Below, piece by piece: positions 1-7,921 of a stretch of DNA of 64,000 bases. The stretch comes from an uncultured Clostridium sp. Its GTDB lineage: Bacteria > Bacillota > Clostridia > Clostridiales > Clostridiaceae. The first letter of the stretch is position 1, and each line of letters opens with the position of its first letter. The position numbers were made by a program, and so were the translations under genes. The notes under the pieces were generated by a model. The model worked only from the letters and a program-made list of their open reading frames with translations. It had not been told where the DNA came from and did not search any database. The stretch spans positions 27,488 through 91,487 of the forward strand of contig CAIFEX010000011.1 of NCBI GenBank assembly GCA_903789665.1, in the 5' to 3' direction.

Positions 1-162
1 TTTGGAAAAGCAGGTATCATGTCAAAATTTCTTAGAAAATATATATCATTGTACCATTTTTCTAAAGAAGGCAGGTGGGTATCTTTAAAGGAAGTGAGTG
101 TTATTTTAGAACCTTTCAGTAGATCTTTAACCAAAATGTATATCACCTCTTGTATTTTGTAA
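1..162 (+). CDS. C-terminal fragment of an unidentified protein
   Basis: The frame beginning at base 1 stays open for 53 codons and ends in TAA at 160-162, so it may be the tail of a gene that starts outside the window. The peptide is basic and mixed in composition, containing SKEGRWVSLKEV and ending TSCIL. I recognise no family. Internal ATG codons exist at 19-21 but no convincing ribosome binding site precedes them. It could also be chance. Confidence 0.35.
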   Translation, partial: FGKAGIMSKFLRKYISLYHFSKEGRWVSLKEVSVILEPFSRSLTKMYITSCIL

Positions 163-258
163 TGAATATGAAATATTTAAGTAAAAAATTAGAATTAAAG
201 GATAATACTTTTTTATACATAATCATTATAACCTAATTTGTAAATTGTGTAAAACCGG

Positions 259-286
259 TTGATATTAATCTTTTGTATATTATAAT
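259..286 (+). promoter_or_regulatory. Probable sigma-A promoter for the asparaginase gene
   Basis: TTGATA at 259-264 and TATAAT at 281-286 are 16 bases apart, close to the vegetative consensus. The leader to the start codon would be about 120 bases and AT-rich. A second weaker candidate, TTGACT at 293-298, lies downstream. Apart from these, 163-415 holds nothing I can name. Confidence 0.5.
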
Positions 287-415
287 ATATTTTTGACTAT
301 TATAGTATAGAAATAAGTATAACTTTGATAATATGTGAAATTTTTTTTGAATTAAAAGAAAAGAGGAATTAAAGTAGAATATTTAGGTATAATTTAAATT
401 AATGGAGGAGTTTTT

Positions 416-1429
416 ATGTCGGAAATAGTTGTGAAAGTTACAAGAGGATCTTTAATTGAAAGTGTCCATAGGGCTGATATAGCAGTGGTGAACAGTAATG
501 CAAACCTTATATATAGTTTGGGAAATTCATATAAAGTAACTTATATGCGTTCTGCGGCAAAACCGCTGCAGACTTTGGAGATAATATTGTCAGGGGCGGC
601 AGACAAGTTTTCATTTACGGATGAGGAAATATCTATAATGTGCGGTTCACATCAAGGGGAAGAATTTCATAGAAAAACTGTAGAAGGCATATTGAAAAAA
701 TTGGGCCTTAATGTTGATAACCTTCTGTGTGGTTCTACATTACCGTCAAACAGGGAATATTCCCAAAGACTTCTGTGGGATCATGCAAAGTTAAATCCGA
801 CTTACACTGACTGTTCGGGTAAACATGCCGGCATACTCTCTGTATGTGTATTAAAAGGATATGATCTGGAGGACTATAATTCACCGGAACATCCCGTACA
901 AAGGGAAATTAAAAAGATAATATCTGAAGTGTGCTCCATAAGGGAAAAGGATATAATTATAGGAACAGACGGGTGTACCGTGCCCGTTTTTGGAATGCCC
1001 TTATATAATATGGCGCTGGGTTATTCAAGGATTGCAAGCGGAAACGGACTGCCACAGGATTATAATAAGGCGGCGGACAGAATATTTAAAGCTATGAACA
1101 ATGCCCCGGAAATGGTGGCAGGTACTGACAGATTTTGCACCGACCTCATAAAAAATACCCATGGTAAGCTTATCGGGAAATATGGCGCAGAAGGTGTATA
1201 CTGTGTCGGAGTCAGAGGCAGTGGTTTGGGAATGGCAATCAAGATAGAAGATGGTAATGTTGACAGGGCGTTATGGCCAACCGTTGTTAAATGTCTGGAA
1301 GATCTGAATGTATTGGATCAGACTGAAAGCAAATCACTTGGTAAATATAGAAATCGACAAAATCTAAACAATGTAGGGGAAAAAATAGGCGACATATTCC
1401 CGGATTTTAACTTGAAAAAAAATCTTTAG
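416..1429 (+). CDS. Asparaginase II family protein (L-asparagine amidohydrolase-like)
   Basis: A 337-residue protein of the asparaginase II family (PF06089), which is unrelated to the classical EcAII fold despite the name. Family members are thought to hydrolyse L-asparagine to aspartate and ammonia in the cytoplasm. Visible family signatures are the N-terminal VTRGSLIESVHR, the MRSAAKPLQ block near residue 43, CGSHQGE near 77, and DCSGKHAG near 133, with GTDGC near 183. The length is usual for the family. The start at 416 is supported by TGGAGGAG about 8 bases upstream. There is no signal peptide. It stands alone, with its own promoter and a strong bidirectional terminator shared with the converging gene. 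Specificity is inferred from family only. Confidence 0.88.
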   Translation: MSEIVVKVTRGSLIESVHRADIAVVNSNANLIYSLGNSYKVTYMRSAAKPLQTLEIILSGAADKFSFTDEEISIMCGSHQGEEFHRKTVEGILKKLGLNVDNLLCGSTLPSNREYSQRLLWDHAKLNPTYTDCSGKHAGILSVCVLKGYDLEDYNSPEHPVQREIKKIISEVCSIREKDIIIGTDGCTVPVFGMPLYNMALGYSRIASGNGLPQDYNKAADRIFKAMNNAPEMVAGTDRFCTDLIKNTHGKLIGKYGAEGVYCVGVRGSGLGMAIKIEDGNVDRALWPTVVKCLEDLNVLDQTESKSLGKYRNRQNLNNVGEKIGDIFPDFNLKKNL

Positions 1430-1444
1430 AGCTTTCTAAATCAA

Positions 1445-1496
1445 AAAGTACAGAGTAAAATATTTAATCCTAAATAATTATTGGACTCTGTACTTT
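1445..1496. terminator. Bidirectional terminator between converging genes
   Basis: AAAGTACAGAGT at 1445-1456 pairs perfectly with ACTCTGTACTTT at 1485-1496 around a 28-base AT-rich loop. It sits between the stop of the asparaginase gene and the stop of the minus-strand methyl-accepting protein. Confidence 0.65.
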
Positions 1497-1506
1497 ATAT
1501 TGAAAT

Positions 1507-2334
1507 TTATTCCGATAATTTCCTTAGCTTGTCTGTTAATGTACTTAAATTTTGTATTGAAGCATCTAGATTCTGTATTTCAGATAATTGGTTTTTAAAA
1601 TTATCTACTGCGGATGAAATTCCCTGAGAAGTATTGCTCACGGATTTTTTTATTTCAGTTAAAGTTGAGTTTATTTCATTTATGGAGTTACTGCTTGAGT
1701 TGGATAATTTTCTTATTTCCTTTGCAACGACTGAAAATCCTTTTCCCTGTTCTCCTGCCCTGGAAGCTTCTATAGCTGCGTTTAAACCGAGTAAATTGGT
1801 TTCAGAAGCTATATTTTTTATAAAATTCAAGACTTCATCTGTATTTTCCGATTTACTCAAAGCATATTTTACCTCATCTAATATTTTTTTACTGGATTTG
1901 ACAGTGTTTTCTATTCCGGAAGACAGCATATTCGAAGCATGTGAGATATTTTCTATGGATTCTGACAGAATTTTAGATGCTTCATTGAATTCATAATGTC
2001 TCTTCAGGCTTTTTACGAGAACTATACTTCCTATTATTTTATTTTCCTCTTTTACTGGTATTCCTATGGCTTTTATTTCAACTCCAAAAGTTTCTTTTGG
2101 AATTATAGAAGAATATACTTTTCTCGCTTTTATGCATTCATAGGCGGCTCCCTTCGGCCTCAGCGGATCGCCTGCTTTTGCATTCATTTTTATATTTTCG
2201 CTGTTTACGACTTTAATGAAATGGGTGGTAGTTGACATAGTGAAGGCGATTTCATCGTCGAAAAAATACTGCATGTAGGGCATTAAGGTATTGAATGCCT
2301 GTTGTATTTTGTTTTCAATTTTCATTTCTTCCAT
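1507..2334 (-). CDS. Soluble methyl-accepting chemotaxis-type signalling protein
   Basis: About 275 residues without membrane segments. The first ~130 residues form a small sensor-like domain I cannot name. The C-terminal half is a short MCP signalling domain with the diagnostic hairpin region [20 protein letters not shown] around residues 180-200 and the following [15 protein letters not shown]. This is the part that contacts CheA/CheW in chemotaxis arrays. The signalling domain is truncated on both sides relative to full receptors, as in the small cytoplasmic methyl-accepting proteins common in clostridia. I chose the ATG at 2334 because GGGGGA lies 7 bases upstream; a TTG five codons earlier overlaps that site. 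The ligand is unknown. Confidence 0.8.
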   Translation of the reverse strand: MEEMKIENKIQQAFNTLMPYMQYFFDDEIAFTMSTTTHFIKVVNSENIKMNAKAGDPLRPKGAAYECIKARKVYSSIIPKETFGVEIKAIGIPVKEENKIIGSIVLVKSLKRHYEFNEASKILSESIENISHASNMLSSGIENTVKSSKKILDEVKYALSKSENTDEVLNFIKNIASETNLLGLNAAIEASRAGEQGKGFSVVAKEIRKLSNSSSNSINEINSTLTEIKKSVSNTSQGISSAVDNFKNQLSEIQNLDASIQNLSTLTDKLRKLSE

Positions 2335-2529
2335 AAATGGTTCCCCCAATTTTAGTAATAATGTTGTTTATAGTTATACAATAGCACAAATGGAAGTATT
2401 TTTTAATTATTTTAGAAAATAAAAGTCACATTTGTCATTGTAATTAATATTATAAAAGTATAGAACACATGATGAAAAAAAAGAGTACCTAATAATATAA
2501 TTTATTAAAGATGATAAGGAGGGATCTTT

Positions 2530-2643
2530 ATGTCACGTAGAAGTTGTGGTAGACGAGGAAGCGGAAAAGAGATACTGGTTATAATAATAATTCTAATATT
2601 GTGTTGTGGTATTGATTGCGGCGATGTTGGAAGAAAATGCTAG
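2530..2643 (+). CDS. Small Cys/Gly-rich single-span peptide, copy 1
   Basis: A 37-residue ORF preceded by a strong GGAGGG ribosome binding site about 6 bases before the ATG. It begins MSRRSCGRRGSGKE, then has a hydrophobic stretch (residues 17-26, mostly Ile/Leu/Val), and ends with a cysteine/glycine tail containing CCGIDCG and a final Cys. It closely resembles the next ORF in plan and in its upstream 40 bases, so the two are a tandem duplication. The pattern recalls short sporulation or coat-associated peptides of Firmicutes, but I know no named family that fits. Coding status is supported by the duplicated ribosome binding site and the matched architecture. Confidence 0.6.
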   Translation: MSRRSCGRRGSGKEILVIIIILILCCGIDCGDVGRKC

Positions 2644-2758
2644 ATAAAAACTGCTGAATTATACCTTGGTTTTTGAAATAAAGAAACAGAAGATAAAAAA
2701 TTAAGGTAACTTAAAAATTATATAATATAATTTAAAGATAATAAGGGGGGGTCTTTAT

Positions 2759-2863
2759 ATGTCACACAGATGTTGTAGTGGTGGTAGAAGCGGAAGCAGT
2801 GCAATAATAATAATAATTATATTATTGTTATTATGTGGTGGATGTGGAAGAGGAATATGCTAA
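2759..2863 (+). CDS. Small Cys/Gly-rich single-span peptide, copy 2
   Basis: A 34-residue paralogue of the preceding ORF. It begins MSHRCCSGGRSGSS, has an uninterrupted Ile/Leu stretch at residues 16-25, and ends CGGCGRGIC. GGGGGG lies 7-12 bases upstream of the ATG. The leader repeats the arrangement of copy 1 (an ATAATATAATTTA block, then AAAGAT-AATAAGG and TCTTTAT before the start). A strong terminator follows at once, so the pair probably forms its own transcription unit. Function unknown; the membrane span with Cys on both sides suggests disulfide, metal or coat-type roles, which is inference. Confidence 0.6.
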   Translation: MSHRCCSGGRSGSSAIIIIIILLLLCGGCGRGIC

Positions 2864-2874
2864 GTAGTAAGTAG

Positions 2875-2904
2875 AAGGGAGACGATTTTCGTTTCCCTTT
2901 TTTT
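2875..2904 (+). terminator. Intrinsic terminator after the small peptides
   Basis: AAGGGAGACGA at 2875-2885 pairs with TCGTTTCCCTT at 2889-2899 (one G-T pair), with a 3-base loop and a run of T to 2904. Confidence 0.75.
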
Positions 2905-2907
2905 ACT

Positions 2908-3585
2908 TCAAAGAAGCAGGTCTTCCAGAGAGTCTATATCTTTTATAAATATGAGGTTTTTGTTAAAATCTATTAGATTGTCTTTTTTCATGTTTATGAG
3001 CTCTCTTGAAAGAGACGGCCTTGGAATTCCCAGCTGATCCGCCATTTCCTTTCTGGTACAGTTTAAATATATTTTTAAATTTTTCTGCTGATGGTATTCT
3101 TCCAATATGTAAGAAGAAATTTTCTGACGTATGGTTTCATAGGATATATTTTTGAGCTTTTTATTCAACATGAGTATTTTATCGGATAAAAGAGACATAA
3201 AGTTTTTTAAAAACATGGGGAAAATATTACATAGTTTTAATATGTCTTCTTTGGATATAAACATTACAGAAGTACTGCTCGATGCAGTTATGGTGGCCGG
3301 ATAGGTATTTCTGTTGGAGAATATTATAACTTCCCCGAATATATCGCTTTCCCTTAAGATACCTAAAGTTATGACTTTCCCCGAAGAAAATGTCTTCTGT
3401 ACCTCTACATTTCCGTCTATGACTATTCCTATTTTTGAACAATCCAATTCTTCAATTGCTATTACCTCTCCCTTTGAATATTTTCTGGGAGTATATTCTA
3501 TCTTTGCAAGCAATTTTTCAATATCGTTTTCTGAAAAGTTTTTCATCAATATGCAGTTGCTCAATACGTCATATATATTTTTCAT
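2908..3585 (-). CDS. Crp/Fnr-family transcription regulator
   Basis: 225 residues with the two-domain Crp/Fnr layout: an N-terminal cyclic-nucleotide-binding-type beta barrel (roughly 10-125, with the GIVIDGNVEVQ and ESDIFGEV turns) and a C-terminal winged helix whose recognition segment reads TRKEMADQLGIPRPSLSREL near 175-195. The N-terminus has no Fnr-type cysteine cluster, so it is not a classical 4Fe-4S Fnr. It is divergent from a 4Fe-4S protein gene, with about 108 bases between starts. Clostridial HcpR-type regulators often sit beside genes like that neighbour, so a role in redox or nitrosative stress is possible but unproven. Confidence 0.82.
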   Translation of the reverse strand: MKNIYDVLSNCILMKNFSENDIEKLLAKIEYTPRKYSKGEVIAIEELDCSKIGIVIDGNVEVQKTFSSGKVITLGILRESDIFGEVIIFSNRNTYPATITASSSTSVMFISKEDILKLCNIFPMFLKNFMSLLSDKILMLNKKLKNISYETIRQKISSYILEEYHQQKNLKIYLNCTRKEMADQLGIPRPSLSRELINMKKDNLIDFNKNLIFIKDIDSLEDLLL

Positions 3586-3693
3586 ATTTTCCTCCGCTTT
3601 GATATATAAAAATATTATTTTACAGTAACATAGGATACGGATTGTATGATTTTATTTTATTATAATATAGGCATAAAAACAAGGGAGGAATTT

Positions 3694-4287
3694 ATGATGA
3701 AGAGAAAGATCGTCAATATAGATAGAGAAAAATGTGATGGATGCGGTTTGTGTGTAAATGCCTGTCATGAAGGTGCCATAGAATTGGTGGGTGGTAAAGC
3801 ACGGCTTAAAGGTGATGAATACTGTGATGGCCTTGGAGACTGCCTTCCGGAGTGTCCTAGAGGTGCAATAGATATAATTGAGAGGGAAAGTAGAAGTTAT
3901 AAAGGAAATGTATCGGAACTCGGACAATGGCCGGTTCAGCTGAAGCTTGTAAATCCCAGGGCTCCCTATTTGAAAAATGCAGAACTTTTAATAGCGGCAG
4001 ATTGTACGTCTTATGCTTATGGAAATTTCCACAGAGATTTTATAAAGGGTCATATTGTTTTAATAGGATGTCCAAAGCTGGATGATATAGATTATTATGA
4101 GGAGAAGTTTACCGATATCATAAAAAACAATAATTTGAAAAGCATAACTGTAGTGAGGATGGAGGTACCCTGCTGTGGCGGAATTGTAAATGCGGTTAAA
4201 AATTCAATGCTGAATTCTGGAATGATGGTTCCCTATAGGGAAGTTGTAATATCTATTGAAGGAAATATTATAGAAGATAAAAATTAA
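3694..4287 (+). CDS. 4Fe-4S dicluster ferredoxin-like protein
   Basis: 197 residues. The N-terminal 60 residues contain two ferredoxin-type motifs: CDGCGLCVNAC (8 residues apart pattern CxxCxxCxxxC) with CHEGAIEL, and a second set CDGLGDCLPECPRGAI. The remainder has scattered cysteines, notably GCPKLDD near 135 and a VPCCGG near 165, typical of proteins found beside hydroxylamine reductase (Hcp) genes and likely to hold another cluster. The ATG at 3694 is preferred because AAGGGAGGA lies 5 bases upstream; an upstream in-frame ATG at 3646 lacks a binding site. It is divergent from the Crp/Fnr gene, which may regulate it. Electron-transfer role is inferred. Confidence 0.8.
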   Translation: MMKRKIVNIDREKCDGCGLCVNACHEGAIELVGGKARLKGDEYCDGLGDCLPECPRGAIDIIERESRSYKGNVSELGQWPVQLKLVNPRAPYLKNAELLIAADCTSYAYGNFHRDFIKGHIVLIGCPKLDDIDYYEEKFTDIIKNNNLKSITVVRMEVPCCGGIVNAVKNSMLNSGMMVPYREVVISIEGNIIEDKN

Positions 4288-4411
4288 TATGATAATTTTA
4301 TGGGATGTATCAAAAAATGAAATATGGAATGTCGTTGAGAAATGTGGAAAAGTGTTCTGATGTAATATATAATAAAAGTAGAAAAGTTAATATTATAAAT
4401 TTTGGATGAAT

Positions 4412-4619
4412 TTTTCGGGAGATTAAGTGGAAAATTAATTTTGAAAACCACTTAGCTGCAGACTTTTGTTCTACAGCATCCTTGAATGGATAGCCGAAGG
4501 GGTAAGTGTTATTTCTCTTAGATAATATGAATCTCTCAGGTCAAAGGACCGAAAAAGGACAAAACTCTGGAAAGTTTTTGTCACCGAAGGAGTAAATCTC
4601 TCAGGTAAAAAGGACAGGG
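4412..4619 (+). promoter_or_regulatory. Tandem glycine riboswitch (gcvT type)
   Basis: Two consecutive aptamers are visible. Aptamer 1 runs about 4412-4556: GGGAGATT on the 5' side pairs with AATCTCTC, and the conserved GCCGAAGGGG and CTCTCAGGTCAAAGGACCG segments are present. A short linker follows, then aptamer 2 (about 4562-4619) with CTCTGGAAAG, CACCGAAGGAGTAA, ATCTCTCAGGT and AAGGACAG. The two-aptamer layout with the second shorter is the classical form. It stands directly upstream of the glycine reductase operon, so glycine itself should control the enzymes that consume it. Confidence 0.93.
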
Positions 4620-4652
4620 TAAAAGAGAATTCTTTTATCGTGTCCTTATTTT
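4610..4652 (+). terminator. Riboswitch-controlled terminator hairpin
   Basis: AAGGACA (4610-4616) pairs with TGTCCTT (4641-4647), and inside it TAAAAGA (4620-4626) pairs with TCTTTTA (4631-4637); a short T-rich stretch follows. The AAGGACA arm is part of the conserved core of aptamer 2, so a glycine-bound aptamer and this hairpin exclude each other. That predicts transcription ON with glycine. Confidence 0.65.
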
Positions 4653-4688
4653 ATGTTTAACAGGAAAAATTTGAAAGGAAAAAATGAT

Positions 4689-5063
4689 ATGGTAGAACCC
4701 ATAATGGTAATTACTAATAATCCAACATGCAGGGAAAAGCTGTCAGACAGATATGAAATTGATTTCATAGACGGCAGTGCCATGGATGTATTAAAAAAAG
4801 CTAGAGATTACATACATAAAAATCACAGGCTGCTTACTCATCCACTTGTAAGTGGTGTGAAGCCCAATGAGGTCCCGTATAGGACTGTCATAATATCTAA
4901 AACAACTGAGAATACTGTAGATGTGGAGTCTTTAAATTATATAGAGATGGGAATTCATACTACTCAAAAATTTTTAAGGGATTATGGTGTTTCACATTGG
5001 AGTAAAAAAGTGCTGGATGACTTTTCAGTAGTAGATTATGATTTGATCAGATATAATCTTTGA
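4689..5063 (+). CDS. grdX: GrdX family protein
   Basis: 124 residues from the ATG at 4689. GrdX is a small conserved protein of unknown function that opens glycine, sarcosine and betaine reductase operons in amino-acid-fermenting clostridia. Features seen are the start MVEPIMVITNNP, the middle GVKPNEVPYRTVI segment, and a C-terminal region predicted alpha/beta with no cysteine pair or membrane span. The chosen start has AAAGGA about 10 bases upstream; an in-frame ATG at 4653 falls inside the riboswitch terminator and is unlikely. It is the first gene after the glycine riboswitch and is followed after 71 bases by trxB. Confidence 0.85.
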   Translation: MVEPIMVITNNPTCREKLSDRYEIDFIDGSAMDVLKKARDYIHKNHRLLTHPLVSGVKPNEVPYRTVIISKTTENTVDVESLNYIEMGIHTTQKFLRDYGVSHWSKKVLDDFSVVDYDLIRYNL

Positions 5064-5134
5064 TAATTTATGTGTGAGCAGGGACATGAATATAAAGAAC
5101 TGTTTATATTTTAACAATATTAGGAGGTATGAGT

Positions 5135-6055
5135 ATGGAACATTTATACGATTGTATAATAATTGGCGGAGGGCCAGCTGGTCTGTCGGCAGGTCTCTAT
5201 GCAGCAAGATCCAAGATGGATACTTTGTTGATAGAGAGGGCGAAATATGGTGGGCAGATAACTACCACGGATGAACTTGATAATTATCCGGGTTCCATTG
5301 AAAATTGTACGGGAGCCAGTTTAAGCGAGAGAATGAAAAAGCAGGCTTTGGACTTTGGAGTGAAGTTTGCAAAAGATGAGATAGTAGATTTGGATATTGA
5401 TGGTGCAATCAAGGTATTGAAGAGCAAGAAGGAAACCTATAGGGCCAGGACAATAATAATTGCCACAGGTGCAAATCCAAGACTTTCAGGCTTCAATAAT
5501 GAAAGGAAATTGAGAGGAAGAGGAATTTCCTACTGTGCAACTTGCGACGCCGATTTCTTTACAGACCTGGATGTAGCGGTAGTAGGCGGTGGAGATTCAG
5601 CTATCACCGAAGCAATTTATCTTACAAAATTTGCTAGCAGTGTTACGGTTATACACAGGAGAGATGCCTTGAGGGCAACAAAATCACTGCAGGAAAGGGC
5701 CTTTAACAATCCCAAAATAAAGTTTATATGGAATTCTATTGTAGTAGGGGCTGTAGGGGACGAAATACTCGAGGGATTGATCTTAAAGAATAAAATTACA
5801 GGTGAAAACAGGAAGTTGAAGGTAGATGGATGTTTTGTGTTTGTGGGATATGAGCCCATATCACAGCTTTTCAAGGGAAAGTTAACTATGGATGATAGAA
5901 ACTATATAATAACGGATGAAGATATGAAAACAAACATTTCCGGAGTATTTGCCGCAGGCGATGTGAGGGAAAAATCTCTGAGACAGGTTGTAACTGCAGC
6001 AGCAGATGGTGCTATAGCAGCAACTACTGCAGAAAGTTATATAGAAGAAAAATAA
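5135..6055 (+). CDS. trxB: Thioredoxin reductase of the glycine reductase operon
   Basis: 306 residues, a flavoprotein that passes NAD(P)H electrons to the adjacent thioredoxin. Seen: FAD-binding GGGPAGLSAGLYAA at the N-terminus, the redox motif YCATCDADFF near residue 135, the nucleotide-binding GGGDSAITEA near 150, and a C-terminal AAGDVREKSLRQVVTAA segment. The residue after CATCD is Ala where most thioredoxin reductases have Gly. AGGAGGT at 5122-5128 gives 6-base spacing to the ATG at 5135; the ATG at 5129 touches the binding site. In this operon it supplies reductant for regenerating the selenoprotein subunits during glycine reduction. Confidence 0.9.
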   Translation: MEHLYDCIIIGGGPAGLSAGLYAARSKMDTLLIERAKYGGQITTTDELDNYPGSIENCTGASLSERMKKQALDFGVKFAKDEIVDLDIDGAIKVLKSKKETYRARTIIIATGANPRLSGFNNERKLRGRGISYCATCDADFFTDLDVAVVGGGDSAITEAIYLTKFASSVTVIHRRDALRATKSLQERAFNNPKIKFIWNSIVVGAVGDEILEGLILKNKITGENRKLKVDGCFVFVGYEPISQLFKGKLTMDDRNYIITDEDMKTNISGVFAAGDVREKSLRQVVTAAADGAIAATTAESYIEEK

Positions 6056-6081
6056 AAAAATTGGAATAGGAGGAATTTACA

Positions 6082-6414
6082 ATGCTTGAATTGACAAAAC
6101 AGAATTTTGACGAGGAGGTTCTGAATTATACTGATAAGCCGGTATTTGTGGACTTCTGGGGAGACAAATGTGAAATGTGCAAGCAGCTTATGCCTGGAGT
6201 ACATGGCCTGGAAGATAAATATGGCGACAAGATTAAATTTTCGAGCCTCAATATAAGTAAGGCCAGGAGGCTTGCGATAGGGCAGAAAGTTTTAGGACTG
6301 CCTACCATGATAATTTACAATAAAGGTGAAAAAGCTAGTACGATTACTGCGGATAAAATAAAATCTCTAGATGATGTCGAAGAATTTATCAAGTCCTGCT
6401 ATGTTAAACTGTAA
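6082..6414 (+). CDS. trxA: Thioredoxin of the glycine reductase operon
   Basis: 110 residues with the thioredoxin fold markers FVDFWGDKC and the cis-proline loop LGLPTMIIY. The active site reads KCEMCK instead of the usual WCGPCK, so the redox dithiol is C-E-M-C. Grd-linked thioredoxins are known to vary at this motif (GCVPC and similar), and this copy departs further by lacking the proline and the tryptophan-cysteine pair. It lies 27 bases after trxB and would carry electrons from it to GrdA/GrdB. The altered CxxC should change redox potential; that is inference. Confidence 0.88.
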   Translation: MLELTKQNFDEEVLNYTDKPVFVDFWGDKCEMCKQLMPGVHGLEDKYGDKIKFSSLNISKARRLAIGQKVLGLPTMIIYNKGEKASTITADKIKSLDDVEEFIKSCYVKL

Positions 6415-6419
6415 AAATT

Positions 6420-6435
6420 AGGAATTTAAATTCCT
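6420..6435 (+). repeat. Short perfect palindrome between trxA and grdE
   Basis: AGGAATTTAAATTCCT is its own reverse complement and is followed by GGTTTTAAT. It may be a weak attenuator or an RNA processing hairpin within the operon, immediately before the grdE ribosome binding site. Confidence 0.3.
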
Positions 6436-6463
6436 GGTTTTAATAAATTTGGAGGTGAATATA

Positions 6464-7750
6464 TTGCGACTGGAAATTGGAAAAATTCATATCAGGGATA
6501 TTCAATTTGCTGATGAAACAAAGGTCGTAAATGGAATTCTCTATGTTAACAAAGATGAATTGCTGAAGAAGATTGGCGGTGACGATAGAATTGAACAGGT
6601 GAAAGTCGATATTGCCAGACCGGGCGATGAAACCAGAATCATACCTGTAAAAGATGTTATTGAACCGAGAGTTAAGGTAGAGGGGAAGGGAGGTATATTT
6701 CCGGGGTTTATAAGCAAAGTTGATACTGTAGGAGAAGGCAGGACACATGTACTTAGTGGAGCTGCAGTGGTTACAACGGGCAGTATTGTTGGATTTCAGG
6801 AAGGTATCATAGATATGAGCGGTGAAGGTGCAAAATATACTCCTTTTTCAAAGACGAATAATTTGGTTATAGTTTGTGAGCCCAAGAAAGGAATAAAACA
6901 GCATGAACATGAAGAAGCTGTCAGGATGATTGGGTTTAAGGCAGCAGCTTATATCGGTGAAGCTGGGAAAAATGTAGAACCGGATGAAGTGAAAATTTAC
7001 GAAACCTTACCTTTATTGGAACAGGTGAAAAAATATGAAGGGCTTCCCAGGGTTATATACGTTTACATGCTTCAAAGCCAGGGACTCTTGCATGATACCT
7101 ATGTCTATGGAGTAGATGCTAAAAAAGTTATTCCTACGTTTTTATATCCTACAGAGGTATTTGACGGTGCAGTAGTCAGTGGGAACTGTGTATCTGCCTG
7201 CGACAAAAATCCCACTTACGTTCATTTGAACAATCCGGTTATTGAAGATTTATATGACAGGGATGGAAAGGATATCAATTTCCTGGGCTGTATAGTTACA
7301 AACGAAAATGTGTATCTGGCAGATAAGGAAAGATCCTCTGATTTTACAGCTAAATTGGTTAAATATCTCGGAGCCGATGCAGTTATTGTGTCAGAAGAAG
7401 GTTTTGGGAACCCTGATGCAGATCTTGTAATGAATTGCAATAAGATAACAGACGAAGGCATAAAGACGGTCCTCATTACTGATGAATATGCGGGACAGGA
7501 CGGTGCTTCTCAATCTCTGGCAGATTCTACAACCAGGGGAGATGCAGTTGTCACAGCTGGAAATGCAAATGAAGTAGTTGTACTTCCAAAGATGAAAAAA
7601 GTTCTGGGACACCTTGATGCTGCCAATATAATTGCAGGCGGTCATGTAAATAGTCTAAGACCGGATGGTACTATAGAAGCTGAGCTCCAGGTTGTGACTG
7701 GATCTACCAGCGAAGTGGGATTTACAAAGCTGACTGCCGAAGGTTATTGA
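6464..7750 (+). CDS. grdE: Glycine reductase proprotein GrdE (protein B subunit precursor)
   Basis: 428 residues. In substrate protein B of glycine reductase, GrdE is cut autocatalytically at a cysteine to give a pyruvoyl-bearing fragment that binds the glycine amino group as a Schiff base. The cleavage region is visible as VVSGNCVSACDKNPTYVHL near residues 225-245, with Asn-Cys at the expected site. Further family blocks are GPGDET-like ARPGDETRI near 48 and the C-terminal GHVNSLRPDGTIEAELQ. The start is a TTG at 6464, chosen because GGAGGTGAA lies just upstream at 6451-6459; a TTG at 6449 overlaps that site. It is followed by a 171-base gap before grdA in which I see nothing definite. Confidence 0.93.
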   Translation: MRLEIGKIHIRDIQFADETKVVNGILYVNKDELLKKIGGDDRIEQVKVDIARPGDETRIIPVKDVIEPRVKVEGKGGIFPGFISKVDTVGEGRTHVLSGAAVVTTGSIVGFQEGIIDMSGEGAKYTPFSKTNNLVIVCEPKKGIKQHEHEEAVRMIGFKAAAYIGEAGKNVEPDEVKIYETLPLLEQVKKYEGLPRVIYVYMLQSQGLLHDTYVYGVDAKKVIPTFLYPTEVFDGAVVSGNCVSACDKNPTYVHLNNPVIEDLYDRDGKDINFLGCIVTNENVYLADKERSSDFTAKLVKYLGADAVIVSEEGFGNPDADLVMNCNKITDEGIKTVLITDEYAGQDGASQSLADSTTRGDAVVTAGNANEVVVLPKMKKVLGHLDAANIIAGGHVNSLRPDGTIEAELQVVTGSTSEVGFTKLTAEGY

Positions 7751-7921
7751 TTAATTGACCGGCAGAAACAAAGTGCCTCAGATATAAAAGTATAAAGTAT
7801 ACAAATTTTATTATAGAGTAAATCAGAAAAAATGATAAGTAGTATTTTAAAAAAAAATAGAAACTTATAGTGAGATAAAATATGGCTATTTACAATATAT
7901 TTTTGAAAGGAATGGTAAAAT

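Noticed and set aside
4321..4411. Sigma-A promoter for the glycine reductase operon at TTGAGA (4335) and TATAAT (4368)
   Set aside because: The spacing of 27 bases is too long and no better pair was found; the promoter remains unassigned.
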